From positions 1 to 64,000 of the IMG/VR virus record IMGVR_UViG_3300033233_000036: a DNA stretch of 64,000 nt; one strand, given 5' to 3'. Positions 14,593 to 22,982 of this stretch are shown piece by piece. Within the stretch, counting starts at the first letter, position 1, and each line of letters opens with the position of its first letter. Under the pieces are notes generated by a model that saw nothing but the letters and a program-made list of their open reading frames with translations, was not told the DNA's origin and searched no databases. Both the position numbers and the translations under genes were made by a program. The DNA is from a virus.

Positions 14593-14740
14593 TCTTTATA
14601 CCTTTCAACCTTTTCCAATCAGTCTTCATTGCTCCTAGAGCCCACGACTGACTCAAACTCTTAGGGCCATTCTCCAAGAGCTCTTGTTGATATTTAGTCA
14701 CTTTCTTTAACGAAAGGTATTCAGATTTCCAATCATCCAT
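14540..14740 (-). CDS. small hypothetical protein overlapping its neighbours
   Basis: 66 aa from the ATG giving MDDWKSEYLSLKKVTKYQQ. The start overlaps the end of the upstream gene by 8 bases, and its C-terminal 17 codons overlap the start of the nuclease gene. Charged, with SQSWALGAMKTDWKRLKG. The start choice is supported by the operon-style overlap. Whether the C-terminal overlap is real depends on the nuclease start. Confidence 0.5.
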   Translation of the reverse strand: MDDWKSEYLSLKKVTKYQQELLENGPKSLSQSWALGAMKTDWKRLKGIKNENSECKSEGEESSKVG

Positions 14741-15836
14741 AATGATAAGCAGGTTTGTTTGTTTTTTGAGGTAGTTTACCACTTCTAACACGGGTGCCAG
14801 AAGTCTCGCCGTATCCTTCAGGGTGTTTCCCTGGTTGAGATCCACCGATTGAATCAGATTTCATTTTACTACCTTTTTCAGTATAATGCAACTTGGCTTG
14901 CTTTTCTTTATCTTTTGTGATAACGGATTCCTGTCCGTGCTTGCGTCCCAACCTACGGGTTACTTTTCCAAATTTTCTTTTTGACATACTTTCTGGTTTG
15001 GATATCTGATAAGAAACTTCTCTACCTGTTCCCTCTCCAGAAGAATACTTATATTCACCAACTCCTTTCTTATATCCAATACCATGTTTCTGAAGTCCTT
15101 TCTCTAAAGACTTTCTTGATTCTCTATTCTTATTTTCATCAGATCCACGATCAGCAGAAATGTGTCCAGTCACTTGAGTCTTCGATTTCTGTAACATTCT
15201 TGCAGTGGGATTACCTTCTGCAATTAATAGAAAATCAACAAATGAAATTCTTCCTTCTCTAATTTTAGCCATTTGTACTCCTGTTTTTGGATTTCTTTCG
15301 CCCATACCAAGTTTCTGATAGATCCTACCTCTTTGTTCGGAACCTTCATTATCACTTCTTTTTCTCTTCTTACCTGAGGAACTGATGGCCGTGGGTGTAT
15401 TCGTCGCAATACCCTTTCTTGACTTGACTTCACCTGCAACATGTTTCAACCCCCGTACAAACGCTCTGGCACGTTGCCCAGGTTCTTTAATTTTCGACTT
15501 AGGGGAACCAACAGTAATGTCATGAACCTCGGTATCTTTCTTTGCACCAGTCTGATGCAATTGCGTTCTTAAGGCCTTAACGTTTGGTTTCTCACCTTCT
15601 TTATGTTTTTGTCTTGCAGTATGAGCAGCATAATCTCTAGGAGTTTTATGACTTCTTACCCATACAGGAACATCATCACCACTCTTCGTTACTTTTGGTT
15701 CTTCTACTGGACCTCTTTTACGAAATCCAGCTCTTGCAACATCTTTTCTTGCAGCACCTTCAGAACCAGGAATATTCATTGTTCCTGATTTTTTTTTCTT
15801 TGCGGTTTGCATTAAGATTCTTTCTACAAGAGTCAT
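14733..15836 (-). CDS. very basic late protein, probably virion-associated
   Basis: 367 aa, extremely rich in Lys, Arg, Ser and Gly with little hydrophobic core. A central segment REGRISFVDFLLIAEG looks like the short hydrophobic-acidic motif that starts many capsid-targeted cyanophage proteins, but here it is internal. N-terminus MTLVERILMQTAKKKKSG; C-terminus with GVGEYKYSSGEGTGREVSY and repeated KxxRRxGRKHG-type basic stretches. Two late-type boxes lie upstream. A DNA-binding internal head protein is a reasonable guess, not a finding. Family not recognised. Confidence 0.6.
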   Translation of the reverse strand: MTLVERILMQTAKKKKSGTMNIPGSEGAARKDVARAGFRKRGPVEEPKVTKSGDDVPVWVRSHKTPRDYAAHTARQKHKEGEKPNVKALRTQLHQTGAKKDTEVHDITVGSPKSKIKEPGQRARAFVRGLKHVAGEVKSRKGIATNTPTAISSSGKKRKRSDNEGSEQRGRIYQKLGMGERNPKTGVQMAKIREGRISFVDFLLIAEGNPTARMLQKSKTQVTGHISADRGSDENKNRESRKSLEKGLQKHGIGYKKGVGEYKYSSGEGTGREVSYQISKPESMSKRKFGKVTRRLGRKHGQESVITKDKEKQAKLHYTEKGSKMKSDSIGGSQPGKHPEGYGETSGTRVRSGKLPQKTNKPAYHYG

Positions 15837-15839
15837 CGA

Positions 15840-15867
15840 TATTTATTAAAGGCTCTAAGTATTTATA
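15840..15867 (-). promoter_or_regulatory. tandem late promoter boxes
   Basis: TATAAATA (15860-15867, exact) and AATAAATA (15840-15847) upstream of the basic protein that starts at 15836. The exact box is at the better distance for transcription start. Confidence 0.65.
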
Positions 15868-15911
15868 AGCTAGAGCATCCTTATGAACCCTTACAGAGTT
15901 ATTTTACACAT

Positions 15912-15935
15912 AAAAAAAGGGGGCGTCAAGCCCCC
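15912..15935 (-). terminator. rho-independent terminator after nrdB
   Basis: GGGGGC (15919-15924) pairs with GCCCCC (15930-15935) with a five-base loop, and seven T follow on the minus strand (15912-15918). Strong, placed 22 bases after the nrdB stop. Confidence 0.9.
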
Positions 15936-15956
15936 TTCCAATATTATTCAAAAATT

Positions 15957-17045
15957 TTAAAGTTTAAATCCAGCAAATGTATCGGAAGAAACATCTTGTT
16001 TGATTCCACCGACAATATATGATTCCACCTCAGTCTCCTGTGGCGCTACCTGCATCCCTTTAGAACTGATCCAATGTTCAGTCCATGGTAAAGGATTATT
16101 TTTAGATGAAACATCATACATCGGTTTAATACCAATCGCTTTCATACGACGATTAGCAACCCACTCAACATATTGTTGAAGAAGTTTATCATTCAAACCA
16201 ATCATAGAACCATCTTTGAACAAATATTCTGCCCAAAGTTTCTCTTCATCTACCGTTCTTTTAAACATTTCATAAACATATCCCTCTTCTTCTGCAGCAA
16301 TTTGCTGCATTTCTGGATCATCTCCTTCTTTCCATTTATTGATAATATTTTGTGTAATGACAAGATGCTGATTTTCGTCTCTGGCGATGAGAGAGATAAT
16401 TTTAGCGGATCCTTCCATAAGTTTGAGTTCACCAAACGCAAAGCTGCAAGCGAACGAGACATAGAATCTGATACCTTCGAGAATATTGACATTAGTAATT
16501 GCACGATAGAGTTTTCTTTTAATTTCTAATATTTCTTCTTTAGTGCCATAATTCTGTGATGAATTAATAAAATCATCATATGATTCAGTTACAGATTTAG
16601 CCCTACTAAGAATTCTCTCATCCCGAAGAATAGTATTAAATACATCTCCAGGATTTGAATAAACATTTTTGATAATATAAGTATAGGAACGTGAGTGTAT
16701 CATCTCCATAAACTCCCAGACTTTCATACACGCTTCCAGTTCTGGCAGTGAACAGTGTGGAGAAAATGCCATTCCAGGGCCTCTTCCCTGAACACTATCC
16801 AACATAATTTGATACTTCAAATTAGAAGTAAAGATGTGTTTCTGTTCTGGACGTAATGTATGATAATCAGCTCGATCCTTTTGAAGAGATACTTCTTCAG
16901 GCCTCCAAAAATAACCAAGTTGTTGTGTAGTTAGTTTTTCAAAGATTGGATATTTATATTCATCATATCTTTGTATTCCAAGAGGTTGTCCAAAAAACAT
17001 TGGTTGTTTTTTAAGATCAACTTCATCAGTATTAAATACAGTCAT
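15957..17045 (-). CDS. nrdB: ribonucleotide reductase class I, beta subunit
   Basis: 362 aa. Radical-generating subunit that pairs with NrdA to make dNTPs for phage replication. The start at 17045 gives MTVFNTDEVDLKKQPMFFG, matching T4 NrdB; a longer frame to 17096 would overlap nrdA by 20 bases. Iron-ligand context is visible in LPELEACMKVWEFMEMIHS, RDERILSRA and RDENQHLVITQNII. WRPEEVSLQKD and LKYQIMLDSVQGR also match. It follows nrdA closely and is closed by a strong terminator. Confidence 0.95.
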   Translation of the reverse strand: MTVFNTDEVDLKKQPMFFGQPLGIQRYDEYKYPIFEKLTTQQLGYFWRPEEVSLQKDRADYHTLRPEQKHIFTSNLKYQIMLDSVQGRGPGMAFSPHCSLPELEACMKVWEFMEMIHSRSYTYIIKNVYSNPGDVFNTILRDERILSRAKSVTESYDDFINSSQNYGTKEEILEIKRKLYRAITNVNILEGIRFYVSFACSFAFGELKLMEGSAKIISLIARDENQHLVITQNIINKWKEGDDPEMQQIAAEEEGYVYEMFKRTVDEEKLWAEYLFKDGSMIGLNDKLLQQYVEWVANRRMKAIGIKPMYDVSSKNNPLPWTEHWISSKGMQVAPQETEVESYIVGGIKQDVSSDTFAGFKL

Positions 17046-17076
17046 TCTATTCACATCATTTTTTTCCAATTTTACT

Positions 17077-19374
17077 TCAAATTTTACAGGATTCACAATC
17101 TTCTTCCTCCGAACTTAATACTTCTGAAACAAGGGTTTCTAATGATTTTTTCACATCTTCATAATTATCAGTCTTAATATCATATGTATTTTGATAATAA
17201 GATGTCTTCCAACCTAGTTTATAAGTAGTAAGAAGATCTTGAGCCATTACTGAGACTGGAACTTCATTGTCTGGATAGTTTTCTGGGTTGTATGACCAGT
17301 TTCCACTGATGGCTTGATCAAAGAACTTTTGCATAATGGCGACAATATTAATATAACCGATATTGTCAGGCATATCCCATAGAAGAGTATAATTGTTTTT
17401 GAGAGTTCCATATTGAGGTACAATTTGTTTGAGTGGGCCTTTTTTGGATTTTTTTACAGATAAGTATCCACGGGGAGGTTCAATTCCATTTGTAGCATTA
17501 GATACAACAGAACTACTCTCCGAAGGCATTTGTGCAGAAAGAGTTGAGTTTCTCAGTCCATGTTCTAAAATAGAAGCCCTAAGAGATTCCCAATCATAAA
17601 AATATGCAGGTGCTACAAGTCCATCAACATCCTTTTTGTAAGTATCGATAGGAAGAATACCATCAGAATACTTAGTACGATCAAAGTATCCACAACGTCC
17701 TTTTTCTTTGGCAAGTTCATTGGAAGATTTGAGTAGATAGTATTGGAATGCTTCTGACAAATCATGAACTAATTTCCAAGCACTTGGATCATCGTAATGT
17801 TCTCCATGTTTAGCAAGATAATGAGCCAATCCAATATAACCAACACCAAGAGATCTACGATTTTTAGTTGAAATCTCTGCAGCTTTAACTGGATATCCTT
17901 GATAATCAATCAATTCATCCAATGAACGAACAGAAAGATCACAAAGTTCTTCAAGATCATCTAGATTTTTAAGTTTTCCAACATTAATTGCAGAAAGAAT
18001 ACAAAGTGCAATCTCTCCATTTTCATCATCAATATGATTAAAAGGTTTTGTTGGAAGTGTAATCTCTTGACAAAGATTACTCATTTCAACCTTATCCTTA
18101 AAAGAAGAATGAGAATTACAATGATCGATATTCATAATGTAAATCCGACCCGTTTCTGCACGTTCTTTTAAAAGTGAAAGAATGAGTTCTTGAGCTCCGA
18201 TAGTTTTTCTTGGAATAGATGCATTTCGTTCTGCATCCACATAAAGGTTGTCAAATCTATCAGTGCCAAAAGCATCATACAAACCAGGAACATCATGTGG
18301 GGAGAAGAGTGTGATTTCTCCGTTTTGAATGAATCGTTCATAGAAGATCTTGCTGATTTGAATAGAATAATCTAACTTACGAACACGATTATCTTCGGTT
18401 CCTTTGTTGTTTTTAAGGACAAGAATGTCTTCTATCTCTTGGTGCCAGATCGGGAAGTGGACTGTCGCACTTCCTCCTCGTATGCCATTTTGCGTACAGC
18501 AACGGACAGTTGCTTCAAACTTTTTGAGAAATGGTATAACTCCAGTGTGAGCCACTTCACCCCCTCTAATTTTGCTGTTGAGAGAACGGATTCTACCTGC
18601 GTTGATACCGATTCCTGCCCTTTGAGCAACATAGCGACCAATAGCCATGTCACTGCTAAAGATGCTATCGAGGGAGTCATCAACATCAACAAGAACACAA
18701 GACGCAAATTGTCGAAGTGTTGTTCTAACTCCTGCCATGATAGGAGTTGGAATGTTGATTTTGTGTTTGCTGATTGCGTCATAATACCTCTTCACATATG
18801 AAAGTCTAGTTTCTTTAGAATATTCGGAAAAAATAACCATAGCAATAAGCATGTACATGAACTGTGGAGTTTCAAATACTTTTCCACTGCTACGATCCTG
18901 AACCAAATATTTATCAACTACTTGACGAAGCCCAGCATATGTGAATAAAAAATCACGATCATGATCTATATAATTATTCAGTTCTTCAAACTCAACATAA
19001 TTATATTTTTTGATTATTTCTGAATCATAAATTCCCTTATCAATTCCATCAAACACATGTTGTGAAAGGTTTGGAAGTTCCATCATCTTACCAAAGATTT
19101 GTTTGCGAACAGCAAACAACAAAAGTCTTGCAGCAACAAATTGATAGTTTGGATTATCCAAAGTGATGAGATCACTAGCAGCACGAATCAAAATTTCTTG
19201 TATTTCTGCAGTAGTAATTCCATCATAAAATTGAATTCCAGATTGCATCTCCACCTGAGATGCAGAAACTCCAGTCAAACCATCACATGCCATATCCACC
19301 ATGATATGCATTTTATCTAGATCTAGATGTTCGACAGTTCCTTTTCTTTTTTTTACTTTAATTCCGTTGCTCAT
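17077..19374 (-). CDS. nrdA: ribonucleotide reductase class I, alpha subunit
   Basis: 765 aa. Catalytic subunit reducing ribonucleotides. The ATG at 19374 overlaps the gp61 stop (ATGA) and is preferred over the ATG at 19386. An N-terminal ATP-cone-like region is followed by the core with CVLVDVDDSLDSI, the loop NLCQEITLPTKPF and LSAQMPSESSSVVSNATNG. It ends in DCESCKI, the C-terminal Cys pair that shuttles electrons. Arranged gp61-nrdA-nrdB. No intein or intron interrupts it. Confidence 0.96.
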   Translation of the reverse strand: MSNGIKVKKRKGTVEHLDLDKMHIMVDMACDGLTGVSASQVEMQSGIQFYDGITTAEIQEILIRAASDLITLDNPNYQFVAARLLLFAVRKQIFGKMMELPNLSQHVFDGIDKGIYDSEIIKKYNYVEFEELNNYIDHDRDFLFTYAGLRQVVDKYLVQDRSSGKVFETPQFMYMLIAMVIFSEYSKETRLSYVKRYYDAISKHKINIPTPIMAGVRTTLRQFASCVLVDVDDSLDSIFSSDMAIGRYVAQRAGIGINAGRIRSLNSKIRGGEVAHTGVIPFLKKFEATVRCCTQNGIRGGSATVHFPIWHQEIEDILVLKNNKGTEDNRVRKLDYSIQISKIFYERFIQNGEITLFSPHDVPGLYDAFGTDRFDNLYVDAERNASIPRKTIGAQELILSLLKERAETGRIYIMNIDHCNSHSSFKDKVEMSNLCQEITLPTKPFNHIDDENGEIALCILSAINVGKLKNLDDLEELCDLSVRSLDELIDYQGYPVKAAEISTKNRRSLGVGYIGLAHYLAKHGEHYDDPSAWKLVHDLSEAFQYYLLKSSNELAKEKGRCGYFDRTKYSDGILPIDTYKKDVDGLVAPAYFYDWESLRASILEHGLRNSTLSAQMPSESSSVVSNATNGIEPPRGYLSVKKSKKGPLKQIVPQYGTLKNNYTLLWDMPDNIGYINIVAIMQKFFDQAISGNWSYNPENYPDNEVPVSVMAQDLLTTYKLGWKTSYYQNTYDIKTDNYEDVKKSLETLVSEVLSSEEEDCESCKI

Positions 19375-20363
19375 ACTTTCTTCCATTCGGTGAATTTAAT
19401 TTTTGCTTCTAAACCAGAATATGTGTTACATTCTACCACACGTTGAACATCTCGTCCAGATAGTACCATATCATTAATATCTTTTTCTTTTATTGACGAT
19501 GGCCAAATAACAATTTTTTCTCCTTTGTTAATACAACTTTCATATCTTTTGATGATTTGGGAATTTCTTGGTTCGTTGTCATAAACAAATGTCCTACAAG
19601 GGTAAGATACATTATCAAGTACAACATCAGCCCCACACATCGCCAATCCGTTAGACAAGAAAAGAGAGTCAAATGGACCCTCTGTAATGTAAATATTTTC
19701 ATTAGGATTTATACGATCAAGTCCAAATAATTTAGGATATTCCTCATCCAAGATGGTGGTAATATAACGTAATTTTGAATTTTTATCCAAAGATCTTGCT
19801 TGATATCCGAAAACATTTCCTTCTTTTGTAATGAGTGGCAGGATGATTCTTGATTCTTTAAAGTCATTTGGAATATTTGACCAGCGATTGTAATCTTCTA
19901 CAAAATAAAACTTTGAGAAAAATTTCTCGGGTATTTGTCTGTCGATTAGATACTGTTTTGCTGGATGTCTAGTATTTAGATTCGAGATTTTATCCAAACC
20001 TTTAAAGTGTTCAAGTTCTTTAATTTTTTTAAAGATTGGTTTTGCAGTTTTAAATTCTGGAGAAGGTGTGACAGTACCTTTTCCTGTAATACCTTCTCTA
20101 TATCTCTCTAAAATATATTCCTTATAAAGAGGTTCATCTAAATCTTTTAAAAAGTAAGTAAAAGATCTAGTGACTCCACAATTGTGACACTTAAAGTTAT
20201 GATCGTTTTTATTTCTGTAAATATACCCTCTGGTTTTATTTTTATGTCGTTGAGAATCTCCACAATAAGGGCATCGAAAATTGTATAATCCGTCTTTCTT
20301 TTTTGCAAACTTATCCAATCGGGAAGATACTAACCCGATGTATTTGGAATCAATAAAACTCAT
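19371..20363 (-). CDS. gp61: DNA primase (T4 gp61-like)
   Basis: 330 aa. Makes RNA primers and works with the gp41 helicase. A zinc-ribbon starts the protein (FRCPYCGDS at about 30-37, then KCHNCG at 58-63). A TOPRIM core follows: IYITEGPFDSLFL and the acidic FVYDNEPRN. Length and order match T4 gp61. It overlaps nrdA by ATGA. Confidence 0.93.
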   Translation of the reverse strand: MSFIDSKYIGLVSSRLDKFAKKKDGLYNFRCPYCGDSQRHKNKTRGYIYRNKNDHNFKCHNCGVTRSFTYFLKDLDEPLYKEYILERYREGITGKGTVTPSPEFKTAKPIFKKIKELEHFKGLDKISNLNTRHPAKQYLIDRQIPEKFFSKFYFVEDYNRWSNIPNDFKESRIILPLITKEGNVFGYQARSLDKNSKLRYITTILDEEYPKLFGLDRINPNENIYITEGPFDSLFLSNGLAMCGADVVLDNVSYPCRTFVYDNEPRNSQIIKRYESCINKGEKIVIWPSSIKEKDINDMVLSGRDVQRVVECNTYSGLEAKIKFTEWKKV

Positions 20364-20376
20364 TACAAAAAGAATA

Positions 20377-20769
20377 CTACTTTGTTGTTTCTATCCTACC
20401 TGTATCTTGTGTCTGTGTCAAGATGTGAGTAACTAATCCTGAATTATTGATTGTAAAACTTACTGCTGCCAGAACTCCAATACCAACCCAAACTTTTTTT
20501 TCTAATCCTTGCAACTTTGATAATACCGCAGTATGATCCTTATCCATTTTATCTTTCAACTGATCCATTTTTGTAAAGAGTATATCTTCTATCTTTTCCC
20601 CATTATTAATTTTTTCTTCGTGAACTACAAGCATTTTAGTTACATTTGCATTTACTTCACTTATTTTTTCAATTGCACTCTCAATACGTTGCATCAACTG
20701 CTCACTTGTATGGATTTTCTCCTCAAGGATTGCAACCTTTGTTTCTATTGTTTGAGAGGGACTATACAT
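20377..20769 (-). CDS. coiled-coil protein with C-terminal membrane segment
   Basis: 130 aa from the ATG giving MYSPSQTIETKVAILEEKI; a start 12 codons upstream (20805) would overlap the previous gene and is less likely. Residues about 10-90 are heptad-like (LEEKIHTSEQLMQRIESAIEK and onward), and residues about 95-115 (VWVGIGVLAAVSFTINNSG) are hydrophobic. The shape resembles small XhlA/holin-accessory proteins, but homology is not shown. Confidence 0.6.
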   Translation of the reverse strand: MYSPSQTIETKVAILEEKIHTSEQLMQRIESAIEKISEVNANVTKMLVVHEEKINNGEKIEDILFTKMDQLKDKMDKDHTAVLSKLQGLEKKVWVGIGVLAAVSFTINNSGLVTHILTQTQDTGRIETTK

Positions 20770-20777
20770 TGAATTAA

Positions 20778-20975
20778 TTATTGTGAGGTATTTTTTCTCA
20801 TCCAAGGTTTACGAGATCCTTTCCCCAAATAAATTCTTTTTTTAATTCCTGGAGGTTGATCTGGAGGCAAACCAGCAATATTACCACTAGATGCATTATT
20901 TGTAGGAACAGAAGCAACTACTCCATCTTCATGCAAAGATCTAATTATATCAATAATTCTATCTAACTTACTCAT
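20778..20975 (-). CDS. small conserved cyanophage-type protein
   Basis: 65 aa: MSKLDRIIDIIRSLHEDGVV, then VPTNNASSGNIAGLPPDQP and a basic end with GKGSRKPWMRK. I recognise this layout from T4-like cyanophage genomes, where it has no assigned role. A basic tail after a Gly/Pro linker suggests contact with nucleic acid or virion. Overlaps the upstream gene by ATGA. Confidence 0.7.
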   Translation of the reverse strand: MSKLDRIIDIIRSLHEDGVVASVPTNNASSGNIAGLPPDQPPGIKKRIYLGKGSRKPWMRKNTSQ

Positions 20976-21346
20976 TGCAGTTGGTTAAGTTGTTCTAAAG
21001 AATATTTATCGCAAGGAATTTCTTGAAGGGCTGTTTTAGGGTATTCTGGAATACGATCCAAAAATACCAAAAAGCTTTTTAAAGTTGGCCACAATTCATC
21101 TTCCAATTTTAAAAATAAAAGAGGGATTGTAGCATCATTAAAAATATTAAACAAAGTAATTATATGATTAATGATAAGATGAATTTGCAAATCCCCAGTT
21201 TTTTTATATCGTTTTACCAATCTTTTAACATACTTAAATTTCTTCATATCATCGAAGAAATCTTCTTTTGTTGTAGACTGGGGATTATCGTAATATTTTA
21301 TTGCAAATAAAAGATAGTTATCTTCATTCAACTCATCAAATCTCAT
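20972..21346 (-). CDS. conserved hypothetical phage protein
   Basis: 124 aa from the ATG giving MRFDELNEDNYLLFAIKYY. All-helical appearance, with segments KFKYVKRLVKRYKK and LIINHIITLFNIFNDATIPLL. The second resembles a helical bundle found in conserved proteins next to structural genes of marine myoviruses. No function is known to me. Confidence 0.65.
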   Translation of the reverse strand: MRFDELNEDNYLLFAIKYYDNPQSTTKEDFFDDMKKFKYVKRLVKRYKKTGDLQIHLIINHIITLFNIFNDATIPLLFLKLEDELWPTLKSFLVFLDRIPEYPKTALQEIPCDKYSLEQLNQLQ

Positions 21347-21362
21347 AATCAATTAATTAATA

Positions 21363-21920
21363 TTAAGTGTTTCTAAAGAATGCATTATCTGATGCATCTC
21401 CAGGTGCAGTATATGAAGGAGTTCCAGTAGTAATACCCGAGAATGCAACTAAAGTTTCTGATTTAACTCTATAGTTTCCATGTTGATCGACATAGGTATG
21501 AATACCAACCCAACCAGCATGAGCAACTTTATACTTAGTAGTATAAGCAATACCAGCTTCAATTGTATCTACACCAAAAATAGCACTTGTTGGTTTAGTA
21601 GTAGTAACTCCAGTAACATTATGATTGTAATTGGAATCCTCAAGAGCAAAAATTGGAGAATTTGACATTGTGAATGCAACGCCAGAAATTGCAGCACCAC
21701 TCAAATATTGAGTTGTTGCAATTGAAATAACTCTTTCAGAAGTTATTCCAGAAACTAGTGCCTTACCAAAAGTTCCACCAACACCAATGGTGATTACAGT
21801 TCTAGTAGTAATTCCAGCTGATCTAAAGGATGTACCAGTACCTGTGATTGTTTCAGTTGCGTAATTGACAGTAATAGTTCCTGGTGAGTAAATTCCGTCT
21901 GCTGAACCCCAAAGAGCCAT
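21363..21920 (-). CDS. virion structural protein, beta-rich
   Basis: 185 aa starting MALWGSADGIYSPGTITVN. Rich in Gly, Thr, Ser and Ile with many short strands, and a Tyr/His-rich end (AHAGWVGIHTYVDQHGNYR). The MALWGS start and strand pattern recur in structural proteins of T4-like cyanophages, perhaps head or neck decoration. An exact late promoter box lies 33 bases upstream, which supports a virion role. Exact location in the particle is unknown. Confidence 0.7.
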   Translation of the reverse strand: MALWGSADGIYSPGTITVNYATETITGTGTSFRSAGITTRTVITIGVGGTFGKALVSGITSERVISIATTQYLSGAAISGVAFTMSNSPIFALEDSNYNHNVTGVTTTKPTSAIFGVDTIEAGIAYTTKYKVAHAGWVGIHTYVDQHGNYRVKSETLVAFSGITTGTPSYTAPGDASDNAFFRNT

Positions 21921-21952
21921 ATTCTTTACCTATAAAATTCTTTTTCTTATAA

Positions 21953-21960
21953 TATTTATA
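21953..21960 (-). promoter_or_regulatory. late promoter (TATAAATA)
   Basis: Exact T4-type late box 33 bases upstream of the structural gene that starts at 21920. Confidence 0.75.
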
Positions 21961-21963
21961 AAC

Positions 21964-21991
21964 AAAAGAGATCTCACTTTTGATCTCTTTT
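21964..21991. terminator. bidirectional hairpin terminator
   Basis: AAAAGAGATC (21964-21973) pairs perfectly with GATCTCTTTT (21982-21991) around an 8-base loop. On the minus strand it follows the 59 aa gene by 16 bases; the stem ends in T on the 3' side. Confidence 0.7.
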
Positions 21992-22006
21992 CACCATATA
22001 CAAAAG

Positions 22007-22186
22007 TTAAGGAGTTATATCCTTAGCACCCTTTGACTTCAAAGCATTTTGTGCTTGAATAAGAATGAGTGAAAGAATACCATTTGATTTTACCTTTGGA
22101 TTTGCTCCAAGTGCTTCTGAAATTGCAAACAATACTGTTGCGATAAGTGCTTGGTTAGCAATTGCCCATGCGATTACTGCCGACAT
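22007..22186 (-). CDS. small membrane protein, possible holin-like
   Basis: 59 aa: MSAVIAWAIANQALIATVLF is a hydrophobic N-terminal segment, then AISEALGANPKVKSNGILSL and a basic/polar C-terminus. One or two short membrane helices would fit. A late-type GATAAATA box lies upstream and a terminator follows, so it has its own late transcript. Too short to assign a family; holin is only one possibility. Confidence 0.65.
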   Translation of the reverse strand: MSAVIAWAIANQALIATVLFAISEALGANPKVKSNGILSLILIQAQNALKSKGAKDITP

Positions 22187-22213
22187 AATGACCTCGTGTG
22201 AAGGATCTTGTCT

Positions 22214-22221
22214 TATTTATC
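22214..22221 (-). promoter_or_regulatory. late-promoter-like box (GATAAATA)
   Basis: One mismatch from TATAAATA, 28 bases upstream of the 59 aa membrane protein and overlapping the end of the preceding gene. Confidence 0.45.
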
Positions 22222-22933
22222 AAACCAATTTTTTAGCTGCAACAAAACCAATTCCTCTAGATGGTTCACTTAATTTTGGTATTGGAAGTCTAAAATTTCC
22301 GCCAGAAGTTTTACCTCCACCCTTTTTACCACCACCGCCAGGAGGTTCAGTTATAGTTGGAATTTTGGTTTTAACTGGTTCTGGTAAATTTTGTGGAACT
22401 TTATTAGTTTTTGGTTTTGATTTGGATCCAACAATTACAGGTGCTTTTATTTTTGTTGGTACTGGTTTTGGAGTTGGCTTTGGAGCAGGAGCTGGTTTTG
22501 GTTTAGGAGATGGTTCTGGTTTTGGAGTTGGCTTTGGAGCAGGAGATGGTTTTGGTTTAGGAGATGGTTTTGGTTTAGGAGCTGGTTTTGGTTTTGGCGC
22601 AGGATGGGATGGAGGAGCAACTGGTTTTTGTCCAGGTCTATGTGGTTTTGTTGCAGGTTGAGTTCCAGGTTTAAATCCCTTAAGGGATTTAAACCGTTTA
22701 AATCCCTTATATAATGAAGTTGCTGCTCCAAGAGCAAGTGTAGCTCCTGCAGCTATTTCTGGTGCGTATACAACTCCTGCAGCTATTGCTGGTGGGATAA
22801 ATTCCAAAAGAGTTCCACCAAGTTCTTCTGCAAGAGGATCAAAATCTTCTTTTCTAGTTAACAATTTATTTTGTCTTTTTTTCTCAGCATCATTTTCTTT
22901 ACCTTCTTTGCCTTCTGGCTTTTGTTCAGGCAT
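22220..22933 (-). CDS. Pro/Lys-repeat protein with hydrophobic segment
   Basis: 237 aa. N-terminal 35 residues are charged, residues about 43-73 (FIPPAIAAGVVYAPEIAAG and on) are hydrophobic, then a basic KGFKRFKSLKGFKPG, then a long PKPKPxPKP repeat (about 100-165) like the rigid spacer of TonB-type proteins, then a Gly/Lys-rich end. This looks like a membrane anchor plus a spacer reaching through the periplasm or out of the virion. The basic triplet is encoded by a perfect palindrome. Family not recognised. Confidence 0.6.
   Translation of the reverse strand: MPEQKPEGKEGKENDAEKKRQNKLLTRKEDFDPLAEELGGTLLEFIPPAIAAGVVYAPEIAAGATLALGAATSLYKGFKRFKSLKGFKPGTQPATKPHRPGQKPVAPPSHPAPKPKPAPKPKPSPKPKPSPAPKPTPKPEPSPKPKPAPAPKPTPKPVPTKIKAPVIVGSKSKPKTNKVPQNLPEPVKTKIPTITEPPGGGGKKGGGKTSGGNFRLPIPKLSEPSRGIGFVAAKKLV
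22668..22695. repeat. 28-bp perfect palindrome inside a coding region
   Basis: GGTTTAAATCCCTT and its exact reverse complement abut with no loop, and a further copy of the AAATCCCTTA arm follows at 22699-22708. It encodes the basic KGFKRFKSLKGFKPG segment of the Pro/Lys protein. It could form a cruciform or mRNA hairpin. Confidence 0.85.
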
Positions 22934-22982
22934 TACATCACAATAAGGTGAAGATGGAAGAACCTTTTCTTCTAATTGCGAT

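Noticed and set aside
17046-17096. N-terminal extension of NrdB to 17096
   Set aside because: It would overlap nrdA by 20 bases and adds 17 residues not found in T4 NrdB.
22440-22620. Short tandem repeats that could suggest a CRISPR array
   Set aside because: The units are codon repeats of PKPxP with no spacers; coding repeat only.
22065-22661. 198 aa Gly/Phe-rich frame on the plus strand
   Set aside because: It is the exact antisense of the PKP repeat of the minus-strand gene; the repeat keeps the other strand open. No promoter or ribosome site.
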